A DNA stretch of 64,000 nucleotides, from positions 5,277,501 to 5,341,500 of the forward strand of contig NC_088310.1 in NCBI RefSeq assembly GCF_910592395.1, given 5' to 3'. How positions within the stretch are numbered: the first letter of the stretch is position 1; each line of letters opens with the position of its first letter. Of this stretch, positions 10,541 to 23,200 are shown one piece after another. The notes below the pieces were generated by a model. The model did no database searches, was not told where the DNA came from, and saw only the letters and a list, made by a program, of their open reading frames with translations. The translations under genes were made by a program, and so were the position numbers. The DNA comes from Lineus longissimus (taxonomy: Eukaryota; Nemertea; Pilidiophora; Heteronemertea; Lineidae).

Positions 10541-12478
10541 ATGGAGGAAAGACTTCCGACCAGTGAAAAACGATGCGTAAGACAACCGAGGCAATTACCG
10601 AGTTACATTCCGGATAAGAACGCTACTACAAACCTCGAGGTGAAACATGATTCGAGTCCAAGTGTTCGGACCATGAGTGTGACCTTGCGATTGGTTCCAA
10701 AGCAGCCAAGCTCAGCGGTGGGCCAGTCATTGACTGATGTCGGCGATATAACAAGTCTTGAGTCTGAGCAGACTGGTAAGGACACAATTCAAAGTATTAA
10801 GCGTATTCTTGAGCCATTCGTACGGACCGCCCTGGCGCAGAAATACCAGCGAACGGAAGATGAAAAACCTGGAAATGCTGGATGTCAGCCTACTGACAGA
10901 AAGAAGCAAAATCCTCCTCCGGGCGTCATTAAAATGCCTGCTTTCAACGAGAAATGTCGACTCGAAGCAGGTCGTGGAGAACAAATCCCGAGTCACATGC
11001 GAAATGGTTCTTCGAAAATGCCCATTTCTCTGCCATATAACCCACACATTGTCCAAGACTATATCAACTCGTTAAATAGGCGTGAAGGTAACTCTTCAAA
11101 TTCTGTGAAGTGTAGTATCATTCACACGAGTTCTGGTAGTGACTATCGGCCTGACCCAGGGCAACAGATACTGACAACAGTACCAGGAAGAACCAATAAT
11201 GGTAGGCCTATGGTTTCCGTCATCAGGTTAAACAATATTGATCATCTGGTTCAAATCAATCCAGGGACTGCGTTAGCAGCAGGTTCTGTTTCTCAAAGGG
11301 AGACAAGTGAAACGATGAGTCAGACGCAGAAGGTCGGAAAACGAAACGTGAGTGCGAAACTGAAAGTTGATGCTGTCGGAGGAAAAGAACCGACACTCAA
11401 AACTACGGTGCGTTTTTTGCCTGGTAATAACAAGGTTCCTGCCACCCATGCGGTCCTGAAGAATGTGGAAGGGGATGGTATCATTCTCACCCGGCCACGC
11501 ATTGGACCCGTCCAACTAAACAAACCGAGACAACTCCTAGCGCTTCCCGGCCTTAAGTCGCAGTTCAAGTACTTGTTCCAATCGTTCATCAACACACTCC
11601 AAGGCATCCACAGCTTCACAAAAGTTAGCAAGCTCCGTAGATTGATCAACTGGAGAACGAAGTTCGACTTGCAGATTCTTCTGATGATTCTTAACGGTCT
11701 TGTGATGGTCACGGTTCATGTTCTTCCAATGGGAGTGTTGAAGCCCGACAGTACGAAGACCTTGCAGAATGTGTTTCAGAAGATGATATGGTTCTTAAAG
11801 AACAGCTTAGAGCTGGTCGGCTTGTTTTACGTCCATGATCATGGTTCTGATCCCGTCGAGCTGCAGCTGCTTGGCGTCGCGGGTATTGAAGTCACTTACA
11901 TTCTGCAGGGAGAGTGTGGTGAGAAGTACGGATCTGCCCCAAAGATGGTACACAACTGCATGATCGACGTCGAAAAGCATGCCAAGGCCTACGGATCCAA
12001 GACAGTAAATCGGGCAGCAAGGGGTCTACTCCTGGTCGAAAACGCAACGACTCTTCTTCGAGAATTCAAGAAGGGCGATCTTTCACCTGAATATACTTTG
12101 GAAGAGTTGGTAAAATTTCAAATGCAGAAAAATGAAGCTTCGGGTTCGGAAAGAAAGCGTGCTTTGTCTCAAGACGAGACTGGTGTCATGACAGCTCCAA
12201 ACGCGCAAACAGCAGACCTCGAGGCACAACAGTCTACTCGGGAAAGTTCTGAACCAACTTCGCTCATATCCACGGTTTCAACTGCAAAGGATGAAACATT
12301 TGACGCATCCACGGATGAGGAGATCATCGACGTCATACCCTGTTCTCCGGACAATGAAATAACGGTGATTGAAACATTTTCAAACACCTCTGTGGGAAAA
12401 GACGACGTCATCCCTGGAACCCGAAAGCGACGAATGCCGATCAAACTGCCGTTCAAGAAAAGATTCCGCACTGATTAG
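10541..12478 (+). CDS. Unrecognised intronless 645-residue protein, probably nuclear
   Basis: A single open frame of 1938 bases. I take the ATG at 10541 (MEERLPTSEKRC) because the frame's upstream extension to 10523 begins with TTG. I do not recognise the family. Residues 1 to about 335 are polar and probably disordered. About 340–520 are a denser segment with hydrophobic helices (around FKYLFQSFINTLQGIH and LQILLMILNGLVMVTVHVLP) that looks folded rather than clearly transmembrane. The rest is acidic, Ser/Thr-rich, and ends in a strongly basic tail (RKRRMPIKLPFKKRFRTD) that would serve as a nuclear localisation signal. It sits 0.6 kb after the sperm H1 on the same strand and shares its lack of introns, which could reflect germline expression or a retrocopy origin. 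A candidate AATAAA is at 13053–13058. Confidence 0.65.
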   Translation: MEERLPTSEKRCVRQPRQLPSYIPDKNATTNLEVKHDSSPSVRTMSVTLRLVPKQPSSAVGQSLTDVGDITSLESEQTGKDTIQSIKRILEPFVRTALAQKYQRTEDEKPGNAGCQPTDRKKQNPPPGVIKMPAFNEKCRLEAGRGEQIPSHMRNGSSKMPISLPYNPHIVQDYINSLNRREGNSSNSVKCSIIHTSSGSDYRPDPGQQILTTVPGRTNNGRPMVSVIRLNNIDHLVQINPGTALAAGSVSQRETSETMSQTQKVGKRNVSAKLKVDAVGGKEPTLKTTVRFLPGNNKVPATHAVLKNVEGDGIILTRPRIGPVQLNKPRQLLALPGLKSQFKYLFQSFINTLQGIHSFTKVSKLRRLINWRTKFDLQILLMILNGLVMVTVHVLPMGVLKPDSTKTLQNVFQKMIWFLKNSLELVGLFYVHDHGSDPVELQLLGVAGIEVTYILQGECGEKYGSAPKMVHNCMIDVEKHAKAYGSKTVNRAARGLLLVENATTLLREFKKGDLSPEYTLEELVKFQMQKNEASGSERKRALSQDETGVMTAPNAQTADLEAQQSTRESSEPTSLISTVSTAKDETFDASTDEEIIDVIPCSPDNEITVIETFSNTSVGKDDVIPGTRKRRMPIKLPFKKRFRTD

Positions 12479-13229
12479 TGAATGACTCTGATGATGGCAT
12501 ACGAGAAGCAAGTTTGAGGATACGAAAATGTCTGCAGCTTTCGACCAATATTCAAGGTGGAGTAATTGCATGTTATTAAGACACGGGACACTTCCGGTAG
12601 CTCTAATTTGGAATACTTCTCATGAACTCGAAGGTGAGACGTGGATCTGCTATTTGCCCCGCGAGAAAGAGTCAGGCTTCAATTCAAAACAAAAAGGAGG
12701 ACAAGTGTAAATATATCCTCACCAATACGATGGCCATGCTTGTCCTATCTTCCAGGTGATGATTAAATAGTTTCTGAATATCTTGTGAAGTGCTATATAG
12801 CTATATACACGAGCGATTATAATGTATATAATAGATGTACGTGTACATGACGTAAACACGTATGCTAAACATTCGAAATGCTCTAGTCTTTATTTTTTGC
12901 TTTTGCATGAATGCTACGGTGACCAATGAGCTTGGACCTTTTGCTGGGACTTCGTATGGATAACGTTTCTCAATTTACAACAAGAAATCCATCATTACCG
13001 ACAAGTAAAAATGGTATGTGCAATGTTGGCGACGTTCGTCATTGTACTAATGAATAAAAAGACGTGTTTATTTAAGATGCAACTTGTGGTTTTTCACCTC
13101 TTTTATTAGCTCCTTCTTGTTCCGTCCTCCCCCAGAAAGCTTATTGCCCCTCTCCGGACCAAAAGGTAAAATACGGTCCTGACTCGTGCCCTCATCAGGG
13201 AAGCAATATATTAATATTATTCCAGATAG
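12479..13229. other. 3' flank of the unrecognised gene
   Basis: No further gene is supported. It probably contains the 3' untranslated region ending near the AATAAA at 13053–13058. Confidence 0.45.
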
Positions 13230-13810
13230 ATGTCTCTTATCCTCAAGGAAGCAATACGATTTAGTCTGCTGGATTCAGAAATTTACGGCTCTTTCTCTCA
13301 AGAAGGCAGAATACGATTTAGTCTGCTGAATTCTAAAATAGATGGCTCTTGCTCTCAAGGAAGCAGAATACGATTTAGTCTGCTGAATTCTAAAATAGAT
13401 GTCTCTTGCTCTCAAGAAGGCAGAATACGATTTAGTCCGCTGAATTCTAAAATAGATGGCTCTTGCTCTCAAGGAAGCAGAATACGATTTAGTCTGCTGA
13501 ATTCTAAAATAGATGTCTCTTGCTCTCAAGAAGGCAGAATACGATTTAGTCTGCTGAATTCTAAAATAGATGTCTCTTGCTCTCAAGAAGGCAGAATACG
13601 ATTTAGTCTGCTGAATTCTAAAATAGATGGCTCTTGCTCTCAAGGAAGCAGAATACGATTTAGTCTGCTGAATTCTAAAATAGATGGCTCTTACTCTCAC
13701 GAATGCAGAATACGATTTAGTTTGCTGAATTAAGAAATATATGTCTCTCGCTCTCAAGGAATCAATTCGATTTGGTATCTGCTGAATTCAGAAATAGATG
13801 GCTCTTGCTC
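13230..13810. repeat. 57-bp minisatellite, about 10 copies
   Basis: Tandem units of 57 bp (for example starting at 13341 and 13398) alternate between two subtypes that differ at gatggc/gatgtc and aaggaagc/aagaaggc. Because 57 is a multiple of three and the unit lacks stops in one frame on each strand, the array gives long open frames on both strands (13230–13733 + and 13275–13757 −) built of 19-residue repeats. I see no start context, signal or flanking exon that would make either a gene. There are no unique spacers, so it is not a CRISPR array. Confidence 0.9.
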
Positions 13811-14534
13811 TAAATTGACGTCTTTCGTCGTCAATTCAACTTTACATTATATACCACGTGGTGTATAGAGTCAAGTCAAAACATCATGTTTTAAAAAAGA
13901 TGCCAGGTATTGGTCGATTTAATAATTGCCATTTTTAAAATTATATTGCTCCGTGCTCTTCTGCATAAGAATTCCTAGTATTTTAAGAAAGATTTTTTAT
14001 TGTTTCTGCATGGAACGAAAGGTCGAGTGCTTATTTGGTAAAAATAGATGGCATCGAAAGCGTTGTGAGAAAGGTGGCAGTAATCTGGTAGTGGGTGGCG
14101 GATTGGAATGCAACACGCTTCTACAGAATATGACGTCGATGCATGATATCGATCGGGGAAGTGGATTTCTGTGAGAGCGTACAGGAGCTGTCATCTGATC
14201 ATACACACTGGCACTGAATGTTGTTTCATCCACCGGTTCATACATTCAAATGAAACAGCTGCCCTGCTCGCAACCTTACCATATATGGACATGGACTATC
14301 CAGTGTGATATGTGTGTATGAACAACATATGCTTATCTCACTTTTCTAGGCATAGCAATAGTACAACATCCATTGAGAGATTCTCATGAATGAATGACAT
14401 GACGTCATAGATCATGTGACTCTGATAGGTTCCATATATCGATTACATTCGCTACGTGGTGTTGACATCTGAATGAACGGTTTATGAAGGAGTCTCTTGC
14501 GATGGAGAAACAGTCTTAGAATGGGCACCAATCG
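13811..14534. other. 5' flank of the F-box gene
   Basis: No gene recognised. Short upstream ATGs at 14502 and 14521 precede the chosen F-box start and are out of frame or stop quickly. Confidence 0.4.
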
Positions 14535-17500
14535 ATGGAAGGAATTCACTCAATCAGCGGCCCGTGTCCGCAATATGCTAGGAACAATTTCACCAACCTC
14601 CCAGACGAACTGTGCGCGAGGATATTCTCCTACCTCCATCCAATCCAACATCAGCTTCCTTTGATAGCTCTCGTCTGTCAAAAATGGAGGCAGATTTTAC
14701 AGTCGACGGGCTCCCTTTGGCGGTCAATCCACATCGACCCGACAGACTACGACTACTGGCACTTCTCCCTCATCGACACCCTGTTCAGGATCTATGGCCG
14801 ACACGTACAGACCCTGACGTGGAAGGAGACTGCCCCAGTGTACGAGTCCCTCTTTGCCCTCATTCCCCAGCTACGGAACCTGAGGTGCCTACGGTTGCCC
14901 GTCCTGTGGACGCAGAAGATCATTGAGAGCCTGTCCAGCTTGACCCAACTGGAGCAAATTCATGTGAACGGAGGATTCACCATCACAGACACAGAGTTGG
15001 AGCAAATATGTGAATACTTCCCAAACTTGCGTTTGATCTCCTTGAATGCTTGTTGGAGCGTTACTGCCGAGGGAGTCCATGCGATGCTGCAAAGACTACC
15101 CCATCTGCATACGGTCAACCTCAAGATCAACTCGGGACTGCGCTTGAATGATATGAGGAGCGAACGAGCCATGCAAGAGGGAGGAAGGATAGCTCTGTCT
15201 TTGGCTAATTCGGATTTTGCCCACTTACTTTCGGTGTTGTGCCTTCATTTCGTGCCCATCGAAATGGATGAGTTGTGGGAGATGGTGGATAAACTCCCTG
15301 GACTGAGAAGGCTTAGCATCAGCAATTGTGAGGTACGTAAGTGTAGCATCATCACGTACATGATCGTTGTCTTGAAGTAGCTGCAAATACGCACGGTAAA
15401 ACTTATTGTTAAAGTCCTTTGTTTAAGTGGTGTTCTGTTCTTGTACGAGAATTGTCTCTGCTGTAGCCTGAACATTGCTCCGACACAATGAATACTGCAC
15501 CCGGTGATCTCGATAGCGAAGACCGCATAGTTGCACATTGTCCTGAATTATCAAATCGCATCTTCAACTGTGATCCAGCTTGACCTGAGTTATCAAATCG
15601 CGTCTTAACTCAGTGTGATCCAGCTTGACCTGAGTTATGAAATCGCGTCTTATCTGTGATCCAGCTTGACCTGAGTTATGAAATCGCGTCTTCAACTGTG
15701 ATCCAGCTTGACCTGAGTTATCAAATCGCATCTTCAACTGTGATCCAGCTTGACCTGAGTTATCAAATCGCGTCTTCAACTGTGATCTAGCTTGACCTGA
15801 GTTATCAAATTGCGTCTTCAACTGAATTACACAACTACATGTACATATCTAATGCATTATAACCCATCTTTTATGATCTAGCTCAGCCGATTTGAGAAAG
15901 GTGTTCTGCGATTCAAAGTGGTATATACATACCGTGGAACCCCTAAATGAGTGCTTCTATGCGAAAAACAATTAACAATATTTCAACGATACTGAGACTG
16001 TAACAAGGGTTCACCAAAAGTGCTGCGAATGAAGTTATGCGGAACCCTTCGAAATTGACAGCCCCGAAAAACGATAGGCTATGTGATGGTACGTCGGTAC
16101 GTTTAAAATCAGCGTCCGCAGTCTGATTTCGTCAACAATGGTTCCGAACTGTTAGATGCATCTCTGTGCATTGCTGACATATGAAAGCACAGCATACACA
16201 GCGTGTGTACTGCCAATGCCTCTGTAGGCGGCCTATTGATGAAAAACCTCTTTGAATGGTAGGAACATGGAACAGGTGATGAGATAGGCCTGGGTTATTC
16301 AAGATATGGATTATGCTCGAGAATATATCCATATATAGAACCTCCAGACATCTAACAAATGTATACATCATGCGCATTCACAGAGTGAGAGAAAAAAACC
16401 CACAAACGAGTCTCGACGATCCTTTCATTAGCGTTGAATTTCAGGTACCGGGATGGGTGATGCTCCTGTTTACCACCATGCGTCGCCACTTCTAGTATCA
16501 CACTTACTGGTATGCTAATCTCTTACAACGATTTTTGCTGGCGTTGCAAGGCATTTTCGGACATGGCTTGTGAATTTCATGCAGACCTATGGCTACACCC
16601 AGTTCTTTTGCGCCGTGTATTGCAGCTCAATGATTTTAAATCACCCTGTTCGGAGAAGTCACGGTCCTGCAGGAAGCTGTTTTCTATGAAAAAGCAACAT
16701 ATCTTTTGCCCAAGTTGCCCCTTTAATATTCAGATAAATAATCTTGCGCCTTCGAAAGCTCCTTAGTAGGGAAGTTGGTAGAAGTCGTGTGCTTACCTCA
16801 TTATGTCTCAGAACACTCGTTTTTGGCTGCCACTCGTAGAATGTCAGGCAAAATATAGAAAACAAAAAGACGCCTTTTTTATCATACGTTTTATTGACGT
16901 AAACAAAACTTTTCACTCGTCTACTACTTGGATTGTCTACAGCCCATGGGCTTTTGTACTTAACGGCTTCTTTGTGTATGCTTAATACTGGTACCATATG
17001 TGGCCACGCCCACCATTGACGTCACGAGTGCCATCAATCTGATGGTCGCCTAAGCAACCCCTGTAACAGGTTTCAGATAATAGGTTTCTGGCTCCAGGCC
17101 TGATTATCATATAGGCCCATTGGCTCCATTCATATTAGTTATCGATCAGGTATTGATCCATTCCTTATTCAAATAGCAATGTGTTTAGATATTGTAGGCA
17201 GAGTGGTGTCCAATTCTTTAGGAATAATTCCTCCAATAATGAATTGCATTGTATTACAGCTGCATTTCCATTGCTCTACAGATGTATCAAGATTTGTATG
17301 AAAACCGTACTCTTATGTAAAGGGGACAGATTAATAATTTGAGACGGGCGCCGTGCAAATTGATGCAATCAGCCTGTATGTGGGACAATTTCTGTAAGCA
17401 ACCAAGAAACTTCACAAGAGATTTTGATTTGGAAATCGTTCGCGCGCGCACTGGCGCACGACAACACCAAGGTTTTTATTAGAAATGATATGAATATTTT

Positions 17501-19805
17501 TGAAAGCTAAGACCAGCAACCCTTTCCTCAGTAATCGTTCTTCCCGAGCACTTTTTCGTACTCAATTGAATAAGGCACTCCTTTCCGTATCAACTCCATA
17601 TGCACACGAGACTGTGGGACTCGGAGGGACCGTAGAAGGATGCGCGCGCCATGGTAGCTATTGCTTCGCGAATTTCACAGCAGGGGGAGATACTTGAGCA
17701 GATTTGTTGGCCGTGGAAAGCAAAAGTAGAAAATTCATTGTTATTTAGATTAAATTAACGAGGATGACCACCATCAGATGTGCGCCAAACGCGGGACAAT
17801 CTCAATGCAGCATATAGATTGAAGGATGTTTGGAACGATATATATACGCGACTGCGCATGGTCATACAACACTTACTGATCATCACAAAACAGCTTCTCG
17901 GTCGCGGATCGCCCTGGCCTCGGCCCGGGGTGGAATTGAGCTCACGAAATACCCGTCACTAAACGGAACAGATATGCTGATGTTGGCCCCGCCACAACAG
18001 GTCCTCATGGATTGGATTGACCCACTCCCCAAGGCAGGTCTTCTATATGGCAAATTGACGTCAACGCGGTTTATGGGTTTCTTTATGTTTTAGAGGATCA
18101 ATATTTTTCATTGTCAATCCCAATCTCTTATTGGATGCCCACGCTAAATGTGTGTAATAGTAGCATGCTCTCAACAAAGTTTTAACCAACTCTCCCGAAG
18201 CCACTCGCTGGACTATTTCTCGGGAAAGTCTCGATTAAGTTCATGGCCCTCCAGTATAGATTTTAACTTACTACGTCACTACATCGTTATAACGCGGTCC
18301 TTGTAGAGAGATGAGCCTGAAGGCCTCACCGAGGTGAGCCAGGCCCCTCTGCTTTCTCCAGTTCTGATTGGATGAATGCGACGAGGCTCATGATGCGGCA
18401 TGTCCTTTCATTAATATTAACAACAATATCTTCTTTTTCTTCCGAAGATCAGCTCCTCAGTAGCTTAAAAGCGCAATATCCCATTATTTTGTTATTTCCT
18501 GCTTTGAGAAATTGTCGCAGTGCACCGGACCGTTTACACACAGCAGAAAACCCATTGCAATTTTCCCCATCCATTCCAGAGATATACTATATATAACCAT
18601 TTTTGTACAGTTGACAACTGGACAACCTAATCAGATTAGCAACAGCATTTATATTCGCTATTATAGCAACGAGAAAAAGAAAGAGCAATGTCTCATTTAG
18701 AAAAGAACTGACATGGTATTTTATTTGATCGTTTCAGCACCTCCACGGAATCCGCCTTGTCTCTTCCTCCCTCCAGAAGATCTACCTCTTCAACATGTGG
18801 AGTGTCCTTTTCGTCAGCATCACGGCGGCCAACTTACGTCACGTCACAATCGACCACGGAATGGAGTCCATGGAACATCTAGAGATCTTTGCGCCGAGGT
18901 TGAGGCGTCTTCAGGTTGACGGTTGCAAGGTCTTACGTACAATCAATATCCGAAGCGAAAGACTTGCAATATTGGAGCTAAATAACTGTGATGAGTTAGA
19001 CATGCGATCATTAAGACACACCTTGACAAATAATCCGAGTCTCTTGTCTCTAAAACTGGGACGGATCCGAGAGGAGAATTTGGCGATAGACGAGACGACA
19101 TGTCCGTCCATCCAGGAACTGTGTCTCCTTGGGGAGTTCGGGTGCCGCACGGTGTATGTCCGGAGTCCAACCTTGAGGCTGATCCACACGGAAGCAGACA
19201 CTGATCTCATTCCTTTCAACCACATGTACATAGTCGCAAATCATTTGTGTAAAGTAGCTTTGGCAGGGGTGCCCAATCTACGCTCCATGGTCATCCAGTG
19301 CTGTAGCGTTGACTCCATTGAGCTCAATCTTTGCAGTGACGACCAGGTGTGCCTTGAGTCCTGCGTCATCCAGGCGTTTTCGGCAATTGGCTTCTTGCGC
19401 TTGTTCGACTGCAAAGTCAACATGTTCAGTGTGAGCACACCCCTCGCAAAGACAATTGTTCTGTATCGGTGTTGCCTTCCAGACTACGTCCTGCAGATGG
19501 CACTTGCTGGATGTCCCAATATCTCGCATCTGAATCTTGAGAAATCGCGAGAATTCAGTCACGTGAACATCCAGGCTCCGCCGATGAAATACCTCAACTT
19601 GTTCGGGTGCCATGACGTCATGGAAGTTGATGTTGATTGTCCAGAGCTAGTTGCTGTGAATCTTGGTCAATGTCCGAATGTCCATTTCTACTTAAAGGGC
19701 GCAGAGCTCAATATGACTACAAGTGAAAAACCTAAATTCGTGCTTCCACATGAAAGTTACCGCTGGAGTCATGATTACCCTCCCGAAGTGTATTACTGCA
19801 GTTGA
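14535..19805 (+). CDS. F-box / leucine-rich-repeat protein
   Basis: Predicted substrate adaptor of an SCF (Skp1–Cul1–F-box) ubiquitin ligase. Exons 14535–15332 and 18738–19805 join in phase 0 (NCE followed by HLHGIRLVSS), giving 621 residues. The F-box is at residues about 18–65 (NLPDELCARIFSYLHP, then ALVCQKWRQ and LWRSIHID). Irregular leucine-rich repeats follow to the end (for example LRLISLNACWSVT, LRRLSISNCE, LAILELNNCDELD, MKYLNLFGCHDVM), which would form the substrate-binding solenoid. It resembles FBXL proteins broadly, but I cannot assign a vertebrate orthologue. The single 3.4-kb intron contains a 42-bp tandem repeat. A long 3' untranslated region probably runs to the AATAAA at 20767. 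Confidence 0.85.
15333..18737 (+). other. Intron of the F-box gene
   Basis: The donor is gtacgt at 15333 and the acceptor gtttcag ends at 18737. Apart from the 42-bp array, I see no supported gene. A short segment near 16478–16500 (accatgcgtcgccactt) recurs near 44363 and is probably a dispersed repeat fragment. Confidence 0.7.
15560..15825. repeat. 42-bp tandem repeat, about 6 copies
   Basis: Units contain gatccagcttgacctgagtt followed by atcaaatcgc and recur about every 42 bp, with the last copies diverged. The unit length is a multiple of three, which explains the open frame at 15564–15821 (−). Confidence 0.85.
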
Positions 19806-21840
19806 TGCTTGTGAAATGTTAGTTTTTGTAGCTGTAGCGTGCTATTTATTAGGATGTAGGACTTGATTTCGTGAAATAAGGGAGGATTAAGGAACAATCA
19901 TCAAATCATTTGCCAACGTTTTGTTGCTGCGACTGTTGTTCATCGTCACAACATTAGTCCACAAATGTATTCTGTTTGACATCCCAAACTGGAAAACTCG
20001 TCATATTCACCATGATCGTTTCAACACGACGCAAATGGTCTCGCGTAGAGACCGACGACGAAATGAAACGGGCTCGACGCCGATAATGGGTGTCTTGTAC
20101 ATGTACGCCAACTCACCGTTTTTCGCAGACTTTATATCCATGTTCACATCAGCAAGGATAGTTTAAAGACTCGATTGGTAAAATGCCTGTGAAAATCTCG
20201 CGACATTCAGCGAAAGTTGTGGGAGAAACCGCCAAAAGGCAGACTCCTATAATATGCAGTCCAATTCGTCATCCTGATCGTCTTTCCATGGCGACAGAAC
20301 GAGGCCGGTCCACTGCGTCAATAGTGTACCAAAGGGACGTTTGCGAATGCATTTTAGACACCGAGGACCTTTTCGTCTTTCGATTAAATTGTTTGCTATA
20401 TACTTGTAGAGTAGATTCAGATTTTTTTGATGAAAACTCCCCGATATGCCAGGTTAAAGATTTTCGTGACATTTCGATGCCTTTGCCCTTACTTGGCTGG
20501 GAATCGTGTGTCAGGAGTAATTTCACGAATGGTGTTGTGGTGTGGTGTCCTCGACGGCTGACCAACGGCAATGGGCAATGTTTTATTGTTCAGTCGGGTT
20601 GGTGAGGGCAGATTTCAGTCTATCGAATGAAGGAAAGGAACTTGGCTTGGGAATTGGTAATGGTACATGTTTCCAGCCTCGGAATAGTTTTTCTCTCGGT
20701 GAGACGTGTTTTAAAGTGGTGTCGGTTCGTCTTCTTAAACACCATTGTAAATGTGTAAATTAACTCAATAAAATATTTTTTTGAGTAAAACGACTGTATC
20801 ATTTGTGACATCTCTAAGTGTTCGTTTATATATCCTCGTTAGATGGTGAAATATATTGTATCTAAAGCGAAATCCGTCAGTGGTCACCATTACTCGTCGA
20901 TGGTGTCTGGTTGCTGGTTCACCCATTCGTGATTCCTTAGCCGGCCAAATCACTATCCCCAACCATGCTGCTATCGAAATGACCCCGCAGACAACTGCCG
21001 CAGAACATTGGTGCCTATAGAATAACCTCAATCGCATCTCAACCTCAAGGGCAAAAATCTTGTTGGATACCCACTTTAGACACTGCAGCGCGAAACATGC
21101 GCGTGGTGAAGACAGAGATGGAGCAATCGGCCCTGAACGATGAATGTTGTCTCGGCTTCGCATACTTTTTCAAAGCCACGACTCCCCTTTCTTACCAAGT
21201 TCTCCTTCGGATATGTCCTCGGTTCAACTTAGTTCCTCTGTTATTAATGAGAGTGAGTGAAAAAAGCCGATTTCAATATAATCGATAATATGATTATCAT
21301 CTCTCAATAAACGGATGAATGTGGTCTCTACGAAGAATAGTCGGATATTTTCGAAATTGGTAATATTATCTTTAGAGTTCACCATCTGCTGCTTTTAAAT
21401 ATTTCATCGTCTGACTGTTTCAACACCATTTATTGATCATTCGACCGAGAGGCTTGGATATATCATATCTGAGCACGTTTGTTTAAACAGCCGCGCCATA
21501 AATCTGTGATGTCACCAAGACGTCACGAATCGATTTTCTAATAAAAACGGGAAACAATTCTAAGAATTCGATGGAGTGTCATGTGAGACAAACATGTGTC
21601 GTCTGCCTCGGGGCGTCTATAATAGTTTCTGATGTTTAGACAAACCCAGGCATATAAGATGATGAACCAGCTTTTGTCAGGCTATGTTAAAATTACCCAA
21701 CCAAAACGATTCACAAATACCAATGAACTTCGGCAAATCGATGAACTTGGAACTGGCTTGTCAGTGATACAAGAAATTGTCTTAGCTGTCACGAAGGAAG
21801 TTTTGATGCTGTCCTCAATAAGTCTATGGTTGAACATTGG
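19806..21840. other. 3' region of the F-box gene and intergenic DNA
   Basis: Probable 3' untranslated region to about 20790, with polyadenylation signal AATAAA at 20767–20772. An open frame at 20183–20605 (+, 140 residues, ATG start) lies inside it and has no similarity that I recognise; it could be a separate small gene, but I favour untranslated sequence. Nothing else is recognised to 21840. Confidence 0.45.
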
Positions 21841-23200
21841 TGTCATCGAAGAAAAGGCGTGACTGAACGTACGCCAAGTCGCTTGGTTGTTCCGAAGGAC
21901 GTGTCTGCACTGTCTTCAAGGAAGTCGTTGGTTGTACAAGGTTGTCCCCGAAGACGAGTCTGGGTTACGGCTTTGCGTACTCAGAGGCCATTGAGAGTCC
22001 CTGACTAAACACCATGTAAGTGTCTCGGGTGTCCTCGAGGAATAATACGATTGTAAATGGGTTGTCCACGAAGAAGAGTCGTGGCCGAACGCACTCAAGA
22101 GAGACCATTAGTTCATCTTTAGCTTGTCACCAATGAGGTCGCGACTGTCCTCTGGGAAATCTATGGTTGTACGCGGGTTGTTCCCGAAGAAGAGTTGGCG
22201 CCGTGGCTTTGCGTACTTCCTGCCAATCGGGAGTCTCCGACATGTCCCCGAGCAAGTGTCTTAGGTGACCTCAAGGAACCCCATGATTGTGCACGGGCTG
22301 TCCTCGAGGAAGAGTCGTGACTGTACCACTGCAGGTAACGTCATCGACGAATGTGCTCAATTATCGTGGCTATTTGGCCTTTGGTCTCGTTAGGCCGGTG
22401 TAGAAGTAGAAAATGTTCCCCTGGCCAAGTGTTCGACCCTATTGTATTCCGACGGAATCTGGTATATGGTTCTATAAATGCCATAGCGTCAACAGCTCAG
22501 AGATTAAAGAGCATGATAGAATCCTTTGTTCCCTGGACATTCTATCCTAGGATATTTCGAACTTCTACACCGGTTAGAGCAGGCTTCCTCCCCTGCCTTG
22601 TATGACCTCGAGCCAGGTGGTTGTTCCCAGGTGTCCGTTGTGGGATTTTGGTAAGATGCAGTTCTTTTCCAGCCCCGCATCCCCGTCAGCTCGACTTCGT
22701 CCCCACGGTTGTCAGCGTCACCAAGGATTCATTATTATTCTAATGAATCCTTGATGCCACCAAACGTCCTATGATAAGTGGCTTGGTCACGATGAGCAAT
22801 AGTACAGTCTGCTTGTACAAATTGGGTTGTCTTCGAGGAAGAGTTATGGTTGTACTCTTAAGAGAGCATTGGGTTTTCACAGAGAAAGCCTCTTGGTTAT
22901 CAGTCGCCAAAAAGAGTAATGGTGGTCACGGTTGTTCTCAGCTGATTGTTCTTTTCCATGACTGTCCTCGGAAGAGAAGACTTGGTGTTGATATGAAGGA
23001 CGATTCTCTATTATATAAAGACGAATCTTTTGTCCCCATGATACTCTTTACTAGGACAGTTAAAGCTACTACACCCATTTGTCCTCAAATCATGGTTGTG
23101 CTAGAGTTGTCCTTAAAAACAAGCACTCGGATTGATCTTGCTTGTCCTCAAGAGAAGGCTGTGCTTGTCATTGTCACAATGGTCCTAGGTACACAATGTA
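21841..23200. repeat. Degenerate tandem repeat region
   Basis: The words ggttgtcc(c/a)cgaagaagag and gtcctcgaggaa recur at irregular spacings of about 105–130 bp (near 21955, 22058, 22166 and 22297, then 22829), with related sequence between. It looks like an old satellite broken up by substitutions and by a small foldback element at 22395–22573. Open frames here are products of the repeat. Confidence 0.6.
22395..22573. mobile_element. MITE-like element with 13-bp inverted termini
   Basis: CCGGTGTAGAAGT at 22395–22407 is the exact reverse complement of ACTTCTACACCGG at 22561–22573. The 179-bp interior is non-coding. Its left part (gaaaatgttcccctgg through gacggaat) resembles 55856–55915, suggesting a dispersed non-autonomous family. 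Confidence 0.6.

Noticed and set aside
13230-13757. Possible CRISPR array or repeat-protein gene
   Set aside because: Units are directly adjacent without unique spacers, the context is eukaryotic, and there is no start, signal or exon linkage.
20183-20605. 140-codon ATG-started open frame after the F-box gene
   Set aside because: It lies between the F-box stop and a good AATAAA, so 3' untranslated sequence is simpler. No family resemblance seen.
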